Below, piece by piece: positions 1-7,915 of a stretch of DNA of 64,000 bases. Every line of letters begins with the position of its first letter. Within the stretch, counting starts at the first letter, position 1. The notes below the pieces were generated by a model, which was not told the origin of the DNA, ran no database searches, and saw only the letters and a list, made by a program, of their open reading frames with translations. This DNA is from Rubricoccus marinus. Its GTDB lineage: Bacteria; Bacteroidota; Rhodothermia; Rhodothermales; Rubricoccaceae. The position numbers and the translations under genes are program-made. The stretch covers positions 618,502-682,501 of the forward strand of contig NZ_MQWB01000001.1 in NCBI RefSeq assembly GCF_002257665.1. Reading direction: 5' to 3'.

Positions 1-1028
1 ACGAACTCGACGGTGCGGGTCGCGCCGACGGGCACGAGGACGGTGCTCTCGGGCCACTGGGCGCTGGCGGGGATCGGGCCGCCATCGGTCGCGACCGTTT
101 TCCACGCGTGGCCGTGGACGTGGATGGGGTGGTGGTCCATCGGCGAGAGGTTGCCGAAGCGGATCCGCACGCGGTCGTTGTGACCCACGACGAGCGGGGC
201 GGTCCCGGGGTAGGCCTGCCCGTTCATGGTGAGCAGGTTGAAGTCGCTCATCACGTTGGGGTCCGGGCGGCTCGTGCCCGGCTCCACGTACCACTCGTGG
301 AGCATGATCGCGATGTCGCGGTCCACGCCTCTGGCGCCAGAGGCCTTCGGGTGCACGATGAACATGCCCGTCAGGCCGAGCGCGATCTGCGTCATCTCGT
401 CGTGATGGGCGTGGTACATGAACGTCCCGTTCTGCTTGAGCGGGAACGCGTAGAGGAACGTCTCGCCCGGCCCGATCACGGGTTGGCTGAGACCGCCCAC
501 GCCGTCCATCCCGCTTGGCAGGAAGACGCCGTGCCAGTGGACCGTCGTTGGCGTGGACAGGTTGTTCGTGACGTAGATCCGCACGTCGTCGCCCTCGACG
601 CCTTCGAATGTGGGGCCGTGGACCTCGCCGTTGTAGCCCCAGCAGGTGGCGGTCAGGCCGGGCGCGAACGTGTGCTCCACCTCGCCCACGGTCAGGTGGT
701 AGACCCACGCACCGTCGTCGGCGCGGCGCCCGGTGATGGAGGAGCCGTTGGGGGTGTAGACGCGGGCGGGGCGGTCGCCCTGCCACTTCGTGGCGAGGGA
801 CTGGGGATTGGGGGCTGGGGACTGGAAAGCCGGCCGGGCGCCAGAGGCCTCTGGCGTGGTCGCGGAGGTGGGCGCCGCCTCTGGCGCGAGGGTGGTGTCG
901 CGGGCGGTGAGGGAGTCGGCGGCGGCTTCGGGGTCCCAGCGGACCGGGAGCGCGGCGGCGCGGCGGCCGCCGAGGGCGAAGCCGCCAATCGCGGCGGCGC
1001 CAGAGGCGAGGAGGTCGCGTCGGTTCAT
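1..1028 (-). CDS. multicopper oxidase, 3' end outside window
   Basis: Copper-dependent oxidase, probably periplasmic, likely oxidising Cu(I) or other substrates in copper tolerance. The N-terminus MNRRDLLASGAAA looks like a twin-arginine signal, as expected for an exported folded cuproenzyme. Copper-ligand motifs are visible: HWHG near residue 163, YHAHHDE near 204 and HPIHVHGHAW near 299. The final HCHxxxH motif and the C-terminus lie beyond position 1, so only about 342 residues are seen. The start is 11 bases after the stop of the TolC-like gene, so the two are probably cotranscribed. The segment at 797-824 encodes a Pro/Gln/Ser linker from a heptanucleotide repeat. Family assignment is secure; the exact substrate is not. 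Confidence 0.88.
   Translation of the reverse strand, partial: MNRRDLLASGAAAIGGFALGGRRAAALPVRWDPEAAADSLTARDTTLAPEAAPTSATTPEASGARPAFQSPAPNPQSLATKWQGDRPARVYTPNGSSITGRRADDGAWVYHLTVGEVEHTFAPGLTATCWGYNGEVHGPTFEGVEGDDVRIYVTNNLSTPTTVHWHGVFLPSGMDGVGGLSQPVIGPGETFLYAFPLKQNGTFMYHAHHDEMTQIALGLTGMFIVHPKASGARGVDRDIAIMLHEWYVEPGTSRPDPNVMSDFNLLTMNGQAYPGTAPLVVGHNDRVRIRFGNLSPMDHHPIHVHGHAWKTVATDGGPIPASAQWPESTVLVPVGATRTVEF
797..824. repeat. heptanucleotide tandem repeat inside the multicopper oxidase gene
   Basis: Four 7-base units of the form GGG[AG][CT]TG: GGGACTG, GGGATTG, GGGGCTG, GGGACTG. Read on the minus strand they encode a linker containing QSPAPNPQS before the first cupredoxin domain. The same unit type recurs between cysD and cysN/C (23219-23239), so this is a dispersed repeat class and not a chance low-complexity linker. 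Confidence 0.7.
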
Positions 1029-1039
1029 AGCGGTGCGGG

Positions 1040-2482
1040 TCAATGGCCCGCCTCGGGCGCGGGCATGGCGCCAGAGGCGGAGGGCAGGGCGGAGGCGCCG
1101 AGGTCGGGCATCCGGCCGGCGAGGAGGGCGTCGAGGTCGGTCCGGGCGTCCCAGTAGGCCGCGAGGGCGTCGGCGTAGCGTCGGGCAGCGTCGGCCTCGG
1201 CCTCTTGCGCGAGGAGCAGGCCGAAAACGCCGGTCTGCATGGCGTTGTACTGGCGGAGGGTCTGGGCCGTGAGGTCGGCGCGGAGCGCCAGGAGCACGCG
1301 TTGGTACTGGAGCGCGACGCGGCGCGTGGCGCCCAGCCGGGAGGCGAGCACGCGCGTGGCCGAGCGCACGTCGACGGCCGTCGCGGCGTAGTCGGCGCGG
1401 GCGCGGCGGAGCTCGGCGTGGAGGGCGGCGCGGCGGGCCTGGCCCTGGTCGAACAGGGGGAGCACGATCTCGGCCTCGGGGCCGGCTTCCCACTCGCCGT
1501 CCTCGCGTTCGAGTTCGCCGCCGAGTTCGAGGTCGGGCAGGATCGCAGCGCCTCTGGCGAGTCCGAGGCGCCCGGCGACGGCCTCGGCGTCGTAGCGGGC
1601 GGCCTGGAGCGCGAGGCTGGACTCGAGCGCGCGCGCTTCGAGCGCGGCCACGTCGAGCGTTTCGCCAGAGGCCTCTGGTGTGTCTGCCTCTGGCGAGACG
1701 GGTTGCGCCAGAGGCTCGTCGTCCGGGACCGGCATCAGGCGGCCACCCAGCCGGTAGTCGCTGGCGGAGAGCCCCATCGTGCGGGTCAGTCTCTCGCGCG
1801 ATTCCATCGCGGCCTGTTCGGCCAGGACGAGGTCCAGCCGGGTCCCTTCGTAGCGGGCCTGCTCGGCGAGCACGTCGGCGGCGGGGATCGTCCCGGCTTC
1901 GCGCAAGAGGAGCGCGGCGGTGTAGGCGGCCTCGGCGCGGGCGGTGATCTCGGTCTGGAACGACAGGCGGAGGCGGTCGGCCTGGGCGCGCGTGTAGGCG
2001 CTTCGGGTGCGTGCCGCGAGGTCGAGCACGGCCTCGGCCACGCGGACGCGCGCGGCGCCGTACTCGCTGCGGGCGACGCGCCGGCGCATCGGGATCCAGA
2101 GCACGTCCAGAAACTCGAAGGCGACGTTGAAGCCGAGGTCGGGCGCGCCGCCCTCGTCCAGCCCCCACAGCGCGCGTCCGCCGAACACGGGGTTGCCGAG
2201 CAGGCCGGCCTGGACAAGCGAGGCCTGGGCGACGCCGAGGTCTTCGTAGGTGGCCTGGAGCCGCCGGTTGTTCAGGAGCGCGATCTGGACCGCCTCGTCG
2301 GCCGAGAGCGAGTCCGCCAGAAGCCGCTCGACCGCGGCGTCGGCCTCGCGGTCGGCGTCGGCGTCCATTCGCCAGAGGACGGGCGCCTCGGCGCGGCCGT
2401 CGAGCGTGGTGCGGAGGTCCGCTTCGGCCTCGTGCGGCCGGACACCCGCGCAGCCGCTCGCAAGAAGGGCGAGGAGGAGCAA
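1040..2482 (-). CDS. TolC-family outer-membrane protein (copper efflux type)
   Basis: Outer-membrane channel component of a tripartite efflux system. The protein has a lipobox-type end of signal (LLALLASGC), then two long alpha-helical repeats rich in Ala, Arg and Leu with the typical QAALLNNRRLQATYEDLG-like opening and the repeated segment LALQAARYDAEA. The only in-frame start close to the signal is TTG at 2482, giving 480 residues but a signal with no basic n-region. The open frame runs far upstream through a repeat element without an ATG. An ATG at 2535 lies in another frame, so a frameshift or sequence error near 2490-2530 is possible. It sits between a DUF3347 protein and a multicopper oxidase, so copper export is the likely role. 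Confidence 0.78.
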   Translation of the reverse strand: MLLLALLASGCAGVRPHEAEADLRTTLDGRAEAPVLWRMDADADREADAAVERLLADSLSADEAVQIALLNNRRLQATYEDLGVAQASLVQAGLLGNPVFGGRALWGLDEGGAPDLGFNVAFEFLDVLWIPMRRRVARSEYGAARVRVAEAVLDLAARTRSAYTRAQADRLRLSFQTEITARAEAAYTAALLLREAGTIPAADVLAEQARYEGTRLDLVLAEQAAMESRERLTRTMGLSASDYRLGGRLMPVPDDEPLAQPVSPEADTPEASGETLDVAALEARALESSLALQAARYDAEAVAGRLGLARGAAILPDLELGGELEREDGEWEAGPEAEIVLPLFDQGQARRAALHAELRRARADYAATAVDVRSATRVLASRLGATRRVALQYQRVLLALRADLTAQTLRQYNAMQTGVFGLLLAQEAEADAARRYADALAAYWDARTDLDALLAGRMPDLGASALPSASGAMPAPEAGH

Positions 2483-2853
2483 GCCCGCGACGCCGCCGGA
2501 GCGGAAGCCCGGCCTCTGGCGCCGGAGCCGTGAGGCATAGCCGTGGCGAGGCGCTCTGCACCCCTCCCTCTGGTCTGGGAGAAGGGCGGCGCCGAAAGGA
2601 GGACCCGGGTTGCTCTCGCTCCCCCGACCGTCATTCCCGCGCAGGCGGGTATCCAGGATGGCGAGCGCCAGAGGCCCTCGCGCGCTCGAGCCGGTCAGGG
2701 AAACCGAGGACTGCGAGGAGCAGCACCCGGCGCGCGTCTGCGGCACTGCGGATCGGCTCGTGGGATCGCCCGGTACTCTGGATTCCCGCGTCCGCGGGAA
2801 TGACGCTGTAGGGGGAGGCGTGTCAGGAAGGGACGTGGAGGAGCTGAGAGTCG
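2483..2853. other. intergenic stretch with a REP-like inverted repeat
   Basis: This 371-base gap between the DUF3347 gene and the TolC-like gene holds the inverted repeat at 2629-2805 and three or four copies of the CGCCAGAGGC decamer family. No separate gene is supported. The long open frame crossing it on the minus strand has unnatural composition and overlaps the next gene. Confidence 0.6.
2629..2805. repeat. REP/MITE-like inverted repeat element
   Basis: A 28-base arm beginning CGTCATTCCCGCGCAGGCGG (2629-2656) is repeated in inverted, slightly diverged form at 2778-2805, ending GGGAATGACG. Each arm is itself a short hairpin (CCCGCGCAGGCGGG and CCCGCGTCCGCGGG). Arms of the form TCATTCCCGCG...GCGGGAATCCAG are a widely known dispersed element class in several bacterial phyla. 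The central ~120 bases carry a CGCCAGAGGC copy. No transposase is nearby, so the element would be non-autonomous. Confidence 0.75.
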
Positions 2854-3675
2854 TCATCCGCTGTGATCCATCGTCTCGTGGCTCATCGCGGGCGCGGGCA
2901 TCGCGCCAGAGGCGGGGGCGGCCTCTGGCGGGCCCATCCTCATGTCGTCCGCGCGGGCGGGGACGGCGGCGCCGCGCGTGCCGCAGGCCAGCATCCGAGA
3001 CCCGAAGTACGGGTTCTGCGTTTCGGTCCCGCGCTGGAGCCACACGCCGCCCTCGGGGAGGTCGGAGCGCATGCCGCAGGAGAACCGCGAGAGGCCGTAG
3101 CCCGCAGGCGCGCCGTGCGCCTCGACGAGGGCGACGAACGGGGCGCTAAGCGCGCCAAAAGCCTCTCGCGCCGCGTCCAGGTCTTCGGCGTCCGCAAGCA
3201 CGAACGCGTGCGTTTCCACCGCATCGACCTCGGCGCTGCGCATGTGCCAGAAGTGCGGGTCCGCCTCTGGCGCCTCCTCAGCGGCAAAGCTCCACGCGTC
3301 GGCAAAGGCCAGCGCGTGATCGGCGACACCCTCGAAGGCGCCGCGAGCGAGGGCGCTCTGGATGGCGAGGTAGGCGTCGAGCGCGTCTCCCAGAGCGGAC
3401 GGCGCGGCGGCGGTGTCGCCAGAGGCCTCTGGCGGCATCGGGGCGTGGCCGGCTGCAGCGTGGTCCGCCGGGGCGTGGCCCATCGCGGCGTGATCCGCCG
3501 GCATCGCGCCAGAGGCAGATCGACGCAGCGGGGCGGGGAGGACGGGCTGGGGCGCCCGCGCCAGAGGTGCGAGCGAGACGAAGGCCTCTGGCGAGGCGGG
3601 AGGCGCCGACTCCAATAGGGCGGGCGGCGCGGCGCACCCGGCGAGAACGCCGAGCGCGAGCAGAAAGCGGGACAT
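2854..3675 (-). CDS. DUF3347-domain copper-associated lipoprotein
   Basis: Predicted periplasmic lipoprotein of 273 residues. The signal MSRFLLALGVLAGC ends in a lipobox. Residues 60-85 are rich in Met and His (MPADHAAMGHAPADH) and the C-terminus ends MSHETMDHSG, both plausible copper ligands. The core from about residue 95 matches the DUF3347 pattern: an alpha-helical DAYLAIQSALARG segment, then CGMR, GGVWLQ and NPYFGSRMLACG. DUF3347 accompanies CusB-type metal efflux proteins. It lies upstream of the TolC-like protein and multicopper oxidase in the same direction. Copper binding is inferred from composition and neighbours. Confidence 0.85.
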   Translation of the reverse strand: MSRFLLALGVLAGCAAPPALLESAPPASPEAFVSLAPLARAPQPVLPAPLRRSASGAMPADHAAMGHAPADHAAAGHAPMPPEASGDTAAAPSALGDALDAYLAIQSALARGAFEGVADHALAFADAWSFAAEEAPEADPHFWHMRSAEVDAVETHAFVLADAEDLDAAREAFGALSAPFVALVEAHGAPAGYGLSRFSCGMRSDLPEGGVWLQRGTETQNPYFGSRMLACGTRGAAVPARADDMRMGPPEAAPASGAMPAPAMSHETMDHSG

Positions 3676-3795
3676 GATCCTGAGGGCAGGCGGACGCCAG
3701 AGGCGACCGCAGAGCAGGGCCGGGCGACGTGCCCGGACGACCAGCGCCGCGTACGGGCGCGGCGGAACGACGCGTCACGGCGACGCGCGGAGCCC

Positions 3796-4227
3796 TCAGG
3801 TCAGGAACCGACCGAGCAACAGGTGGACGCGGAGCCGGGCCTCTGGCGGAGGGGCGGGCTCGGGCGTCGGGGCTGGCGCCTCGTCGGTCGCCAGAGGCGC
3901 TTCGGAGACCGCTGCCAGCGGCACACTTGGAGGCGCGTCAACCGTCAGCGTGGGCACGACCGGCGCGGGGGCGTCGGCGGCGCAGCAGGCGGAGAGGCAG
4001 TCGGCGTCAGGCTCCGGCTCAGGCGCCGGGGGCTCGTCGTGACACGGTGCGGCCTCTGGCGCGGGCGCCATGTCCATCGCGCCGTGGTCCATCGCCGCTT
4101 CGTGCGTCTCGGCCTCTGGCGCCAGCGGCTCCGCGTGCGGGCACAGCGCGCTCGCGGCGGGGCCTGCGACGAGCGCGAGGACCAGCAGCGTGGCGAGGCG
4201 AGACGAACGGCGGAACGTGTGGAGCAC
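3796..4227 (-). CDS. small secreted Met/His/Cys-rich protein, probable metal binder
   Basis: A 143-residue protein with an N-terminal signal (HTFRRSSRLATLLVLALVAG). The mature part carries CPHAEP, a DHGAMDM cluster, CHDEPP and CLSACC, and is otherwise Pro/Ala/Glu-rich and probably disordered. No domain is recognised. As first gene of the copper cluster, 120 bases before the DUF3347 gene, it could buffer or sense periplasmic copper; this is inference. Decamer-derived peptides such as EPLAPEAE and EAPLATDEAP make up part of its length. Confidence 0.65.
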   Translation of the reverse strand: MLHTFRRSSRLATLLVLALVAGPAASALCPHAEPLAPEAETHEAAMDHGAMDMAPAPEAAPCHDEPPAPEPEPDADCLSACCAADAPAPVVPTLTVDAPPSVPLAAVSEAPLATDEAPAPTPEPAPPPEARLRVHLLLGRFLT

Positions 4228-4241
4228 CAGGGGGAGCCGGG

Positions 4242-4249
4242 TATCTTGA
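4242..4249 (+). promoter_or_regulatory. putative -7 promoter box TATCTTGA
   Basis: Matches the Bacteroidota -7 pattern TAnnTTTG in six of eight bases and belongs to a set of similar boxes in this window. Placing the transcription start about 12 bases after the box start gives a leader of about 22 bases before the ATG at 4276. No clear -33 TTTG is seen. Confidence 0.4.
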
Positions 4250-4275
4250 CGACGAACGTACTACCCCGCTCTGCT

Positions 4276-5343
4276 ATGTGCCGGTTCCTCTCTCTCCTTT
4301 GCCTCTTCTCCCTCGTGCCTCTGGCGTCTCCCGCCGGAGCGCAGGACGCGCCAGAGGACCCCGTCGTGCTCGTCATCCACGGCGGCGCCGGGACCATCAC
4401 GAAGGCCAACATGACCGACGCGCAAGAGGCCTCGATTCGCGCCTCGCTGGAGGCGGCGCTGAGGGCGGGCCACGCCGAGATCGAAGCGGGGCGCCCGGCG
4501 CTGGACGCCGTGGTCGCCGCGATCCACCTCATGGAAGAGGACCCGCAGTTCAACTCCGGCCGCGGCGGCGTCTTCGCCGCCGACGGGACGGTCCGCCACG
4601 ACGCGTCCATCATGGACGGCGCGACGGGCATGGCCGGGGCCTCGTCCAACACGCAGCACGTGCGCCACCCGATCTCGCTCGCGCGGGCCGTGATGGAGAA
4701 CAGCCCGCACGTGCTCCTGACCGCCGAAGGCGCCGAGGAGTTCGCGCTGCAGCAGGGCCTCGAAACCGTGCCCAACACGTACTTCCACACCGCGAGCCGC
4801 CGCGCCGCGCTGGACCGCGTGCAGCAGCGTGAGCGCGAGGCCATGAACGACGCCACCGGCGCCAACGGCGTGCCTCTGGCGCCAGAGGCGGGCACGCCCG
4901 CATGGATCGCGCCCGAGGACTGGCAGATGAAAGGGACCGTCGGCGCCGTCGCGCTGGACAACGGCGGGCACCTCGCGGCCGGCACGTCCACGGGCGGCAT
5001 GACCAACAAGCGCTGGGGCCGCGTCGGCGACAGCCCCATCATCGGCGCGGGGACCTACGCCATGGACGAGACCTGCGGCGTGAGCGCGACCGGCCACGGC
5101 GAGTACTTCATCCGCCTCGCTATCGCGCACGACATCGCGGCGCGTGCGAAGTACCTCGGCGAGACCTGCGCCGAGGCCGCCGACCACGTGATCAACACCA
5201 CGCTGACCGAGGCCGGCGGGACCGGCGGCGTCATCGTGCTGGACGCCTCTGGCGAAGCGGGCCTCCCGTTCAACACGGAGGGCATGTACCGCGGGACCAT
5301 CACGCGCTCCGGCAAGGTGATGACGGCGATGTACGGCGAGTAG
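4276..5343 (+). CDS. isoaspartyl peptidase / plant-type L-asparaginase, exported
   Basis: N-terminal nucleophile hydrolase that cleaves isoaspartyl dipeptides and L-asparagine. Signal peptide MCRFLSLLCLFSLVPLASPAG, then the family opening VVLVIHGGAGTI, the FNSGRGGVF loop and the self-cleavage site MKGTVGAVALD, in which the Thr becomes the catalytic nucleophile of the beta subunit. GTSTGGMTNKRWGRVGDSP and GAGTYA follow as in the family. Length 355 residues is typical. The ATG at 4276 is chosen because it begins the signal; the frame stays open far upstream without protein-like sequence. The LAPEAG insert at 4872-4889 is a decamer palindrome within the linker before the cleavage site. Confidence 0.92.
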   Translation: MCRFLSLLCLFSLVPLASPAGAQDAPEDPVVLVIHGGAGTITKANMTDAQEASIRASLEAALRAGHAEIEAGRPALDAVVAAIHLMEEDPQFNSGRGGVFAADGTVRHDASIMDGATGMAGASSNTQHVRHPISLARAVMENSPHVLLTAEGAEEFALQQGLETVPNTYFHTASRRAALDRVQQREREAMNDATGANGVPLAPEAGTPAWIAPEDWQMKGTVGAVALDNGGHLAAGTSTGGMTNKRWGRVGDSPIIGAGTYAMDETCGVSATGHGEYFIRLAIAHDIAARAKYLGETCAEAADHVINTTLTEAGGTGGVIVLDASGEAGLPFNTEGMYRGTITRSGKVMTAMYGE

Positions 5344-5347
5344 CGCC

Positions 5348-5851
5348 TCAGGCGCCAGAGGCCTCTGGCGCGTGGGCCGCTCGGTAGACTGCGATCGCCT
5401 CGGCCACGCGCTTGAGGTCTCCTGAGACGCGCGTGTGTGGGACATCGAAGGTCTCAGATTCCGTCCGCACCGTTAGCGTTTCTGCGCCGTCCTTCCATTG
5501 GACCTGTGTTTCCAGCACGGACGGCCAGGCGAGCCGTTTCGTGGTGCCTGCGGCTGCGAGGTACATCCCCTCGGGGGTGAGGGTGACCGCGGGGTGGTGC
5601 GCGAGCGCCCACCGGTACTTCGCACGGTACGCGAGAGCTGTCGCGATAAGGATCAGGAGCCCGAAGAGGAAAGCTTGTGTTGGGCTTGAGATCGTTCGCC
5701 CGATGTGCGGCGGCTCGCTAACGAAAACGCTCGGTGTGAGGACCATGACGCCACCCAGTGCTGTCGCCATGCAGGCGAGCAGCGTCGCGGGAAAGAGGCT
5801 TGCGCGCGAGTCCGCGAAACGGGTCGTGACAAACGGATCGACGGTCGGCAC
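5348..5851 (-). CDS. hypothetical membrane protein with PH-like C-terminal part
   Basis: Two hydrophobic segments (SLFPATLLACMATALGGVMV and FLFGLLILIATALAY) are followed by a soluble part with features of small bacterial PH-like domains (VTLTPEGMYLAAAG, AWPSVLETQVQW). No function can be assigned. The open frame extends to 6055, but the extra 68 residues have poor composition and overlap the hrcA upstream region, so the GTG at 5851 is preferred, giving 167 residues. The start is uncertain. The C-terminus HAPEASGA is encoded by the decamer palindrome at 5353-5370, four bases from the convergent peptidase gene. Confidence 0.6.
   Translation of the reverse strand: MPTVDPFVTTRFADSRASLFPATLLACMATALGGVMVLTPSVFVSEPPHIGRTISSPTQAFLFGLLILIATALAYRAKYRWALAHHPAVTLTPEGMYLAAAGTTKRLAWPSVLETQVQWKDGAETLTVRTESETFDVPHTRVSGDLKRVAEAIAVYRAAHAPEASGA
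5353..5370. repeat. inverted decamer pair CGCCAGAGGCCTCTGGCG
   Basis: An 18-base perfect palindrome, the outward arrangement of the dispersed decamer, located 10 bases past the stop of the isoaspartyl peptidase gene and inside the 3' end of the convergent gene. Position at the end of two convergent genes would suit a bidirectional terminator, but there is no T-run. Confidence 0.6.
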
Positions 5852-6102
5852 GAAGAGCGGTGTAGGAGCTAAGGGGCGGAGGCGAGGTCGCAAAATATCC
5901 GGCAGGCCCTCGGTGTTGGTTTCGCCAGAGGCCGACCTGCTGTGGACCGCTCGCCAGCGGCTCCGCCAGAGGCCCTCGGTCAAAAAGGTGCCAAACGTGC
6001 GCGCCTGCGCATGCCGTTCACAACTGCGGCCGCGTGTTGTCGTTGTTTGGGCCACAGCGTCGTTTGGCCGATATGTTCAGCCCTCACGACTGCGAGGACC
6101 CG

Positions 6103-7197
6103 ATGCCCCAGCCGCTCCACACCCCTTCTGCCTCTGACCGCGCCTCGCTGCGCGGCGGGAATCCGTTCGGCCTCTCCGAGCGCGAGCGGGACGTGCTCGG
6201 TCGGATCGTGCAGCGGTTTATCCAGAGCGCGTCGCCCATCGGCTCCAAGGCCCTCGCGGACGACTTCGAGCTGTCCAGCGCCTCGCTCCGCAACACGATG
6301 CGGACGCTGGAGGAAGCGGGTTTCCTCGGGCACCCGCACACGTCGTCCGGCCGCGTGCCCACGCAGCAAGGCTACCGGCTGTACGTGGATGAGCTGATGG
6401 ACGTGCGCGGCCTCTCCTCGCGCGACGCCGACCTCTTGCGCGACACCGTCACGCGGCGCCTGGGTGACCTGGAGGCCGTCGCGCGGGACTCCAGCCGCTT
6501 GCTCGGCCGGCTCGCGCAGCTCCTCGGCGTTGTCCTTACGCCGCGTCTCTCGACGGGCGTGTTGGACCGCCTCGAAGTCGTGCCGCTCTCCTCGCACCGC
6601 GTCCTCTTCGTACTCGCCATCCGCGGCGGCTTCGCCCGGACCGTGCAGGCCGAGGTCGAGATCCCGGTCGATACGAACCACCTGGACCGCGTGGTGCAGC
6701 GCCTCAACGAGCGACTGAGCGGCCTCACGCTAGACGAGATCCGCCAGACCGGCGCCGACCGCCTCCACGACCTCGCCTCTGGCGACCAGACCGGCGTCGT
6801 CCGCGTGGTCCTGCGCGAGGCGCCCGACCTTTTCCGCGACCCGTCCCCCGAGCGGCGCGCGTCGATCAGCGGCGCGCAGCACATTGTGAGCCAGCCCGAG
6901 TTCTCCGCGCCCGAGACCGTCCGCGAGGTCGTCGAACTGGCCGAGAGTGAGGACGTGGTCGTGCACCTGCTCGAAACGCCGGCGCTCGTGGACCCCTCCG
7001 CGCCCGAGAAAGCCGTGGTCCTCATCGGCCGCGAGACCGAGCACTCCAGCGGTGCCTACTCCATCGTTGCCGCGCCGTACCGGCAGGGCGGCGCCAGAGG
7101 CGCCGTGGCCGTGATCGGCCCCACCCGCATGGACTACCCCCGCGCCGTCGCCCTCGTGGAGCACGTCGCGGGCCTCCTCACCGATTCCCCCGACTAA
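6103..7197 (+). CDS. hrcA: heat-inducible transcription repressor HrcA
   Basis: Repressor of class I heat-shock genes that classically binds CIRCE operators. The N-terminal winged helix is visible (LSERERDVLGRIVQRFIQS, IGSKALADDFELSSASLRN, GRVPTQQGYRLYVDEL), and the GAF-like dimerisation region and terminal GPTRMDYPRAVALVEHV motif are present. The ATG at 6103 is chosen because GAGGA lies five bases upstream; an in-frame ATG exists at 6073. Length 364 residues is slightly longer than usual. It is followed after 11 bases by grpE. I did not find a convincing CIRCE inverted repeat upstream. Confidence 0.93.
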   Translation: MPQPLHTPSASDRASLRGGNPFGLSERERDVLGRIVQRFIQSASPIGSKALADDFELSSASLRNTMRTLEEAGFLGHPHTSSGRVPTQQGYRLYVDELMDVRGLSSRDADLLRDTVTRRLGDLEAVARDSSRLLGRLAQLLGVVLTPRLSTGVLDRLEVVPLSSHRVLFVLAIRGGFARTVQAEVEIPVDTNHLDRVVQRLNERLSGLTLDEIRQTGADRLHDLASGDQTGVVRVVLREAPDLFRDPSPERRASISGAQHIVSQPEFSAPETVREVVELAESEDVVVHLLETPALVDPSAPEKAVVLIGRETEHSSGAYSIVAAPYRQGGARGAVAVIGPTRMDYPRAVALVEHVAGLLTDSPD

Positions 7198-7208
7198 CCT
7201 CACCTCGG

Positions 7209-7880
7209 ATGCCGACCGACCCCAACGTCCCGACCTCCGGGCCTCTGGCGCCAGAGGCGCAGCCCGCTGGAACGCCCCCCGCCGGGGCGCAACAGGACGG
7301 CCCCGGCGCATCGGTCCGAGACGACGTACGCAACCAGATGAAACAGGACGACCCCGCCGACGTGGCCGTAAACGCCGTGGACGAGCTGGCCGAGCAGGCC
7401 ACCGAAATGGAGCGCCTCCGCGAGGAGAACAAGTCGCTCCAGGACCAACTCCTCCGCCGCGCCGCCGAGTTCCAGAACTACCGCCGCCGGACCGACGAGC
7501 AGCGCAGCGCCGATGAGGCCCGCGCCCGCGATTCCATTTTGGTCCCCTTCCTGGAGATCTACGACGATCTCCGCCGCTCGCTCGACGCCTCGCGGCGGCA
7601 GGGCAAGCAGGACGGCGAGGGCACGTCGCCAGCGTTCGAAGCACTCGCCGAGGGCATCGAGCTCGTGTTCAAGAAGTACGGCAGCACGCTGGAGAAGATG
7701 TGCGTCGAGCGCATCGAGGCCACCGGGCAGCCGTTCAGCGAGGACCTCCACGAGGCGATGATGCAGCAGCCCGCTCCCGACGCCGACACGCCTTCGGGCA
7801 CCGTTCTTGCGGAAATCCAGCCCGGATACCGCATCGGCGACCGCATTCTGCGCCACGCGCGCGTCATCGTCGCCGGATAG
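7209..7880 (+). CDS. grpE: nucleotide exchange factor GrpE
   Basis: Co-chaperone that releases ADP from DnaK. The N-terminal 55 residues are disordered and contain PLAPEA from a decamer palindrome (7241-7258). The long coiled coil ([33 protein letters not shown]) and the beta-domain ending [19 protein letters not shown] and [10 protein letters not shown] are typical. Total 223 residues. It lies between hrcA and dnaJ in one operon; dnaK is not in the window. Confidence 0.95.
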   Translation: MPTDPNVPTSGPLAPEAQPAGTPPAGAQQDGPGASVRDDVRNQMKQDDPADVAVNAVDELAEQATEMERLREENKSLQDQLLRRAAEFQNYRRRTDEQRSADEARARDSILVPFLEIYDDLRRSLDASRRQGKQDGEGTSPAFEALAEGIELVFKKYGSTLEKMCVERIEATGQPFSEDLHEAMMQQPAPDADTPSGTVLAEIQPGYRIGDRILRHARVIVAG

Positions 7881-7915
7881 CGCCGACCTCCGCCTCGCGC
7901 CTCTGGCGCACCCCT

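Noticed and set aside
108-2540. Long plus-strand open frames opposite the multicopper oxidase and TolC-like genes
   Set aside because: They are Arg/Gly/Ala-rich mirror frames of high-GC coding DNA without domains; the minus-strand genes explain the region.
1040-3043. A 667-codon open frame as the full TolC-like gene
   Set aside because: The extra N-terminal ~187 codons run through a REP-like element and overlap the DUF3347 gene; the protein-like part begins at the lipobox signal.
6034-6102. CIRCE operator upstream of hrcA
   Set aside because: No inverted repeat resembling TTAGCACTC-N9-GAGTGCTAA was found in the upstream sequence.
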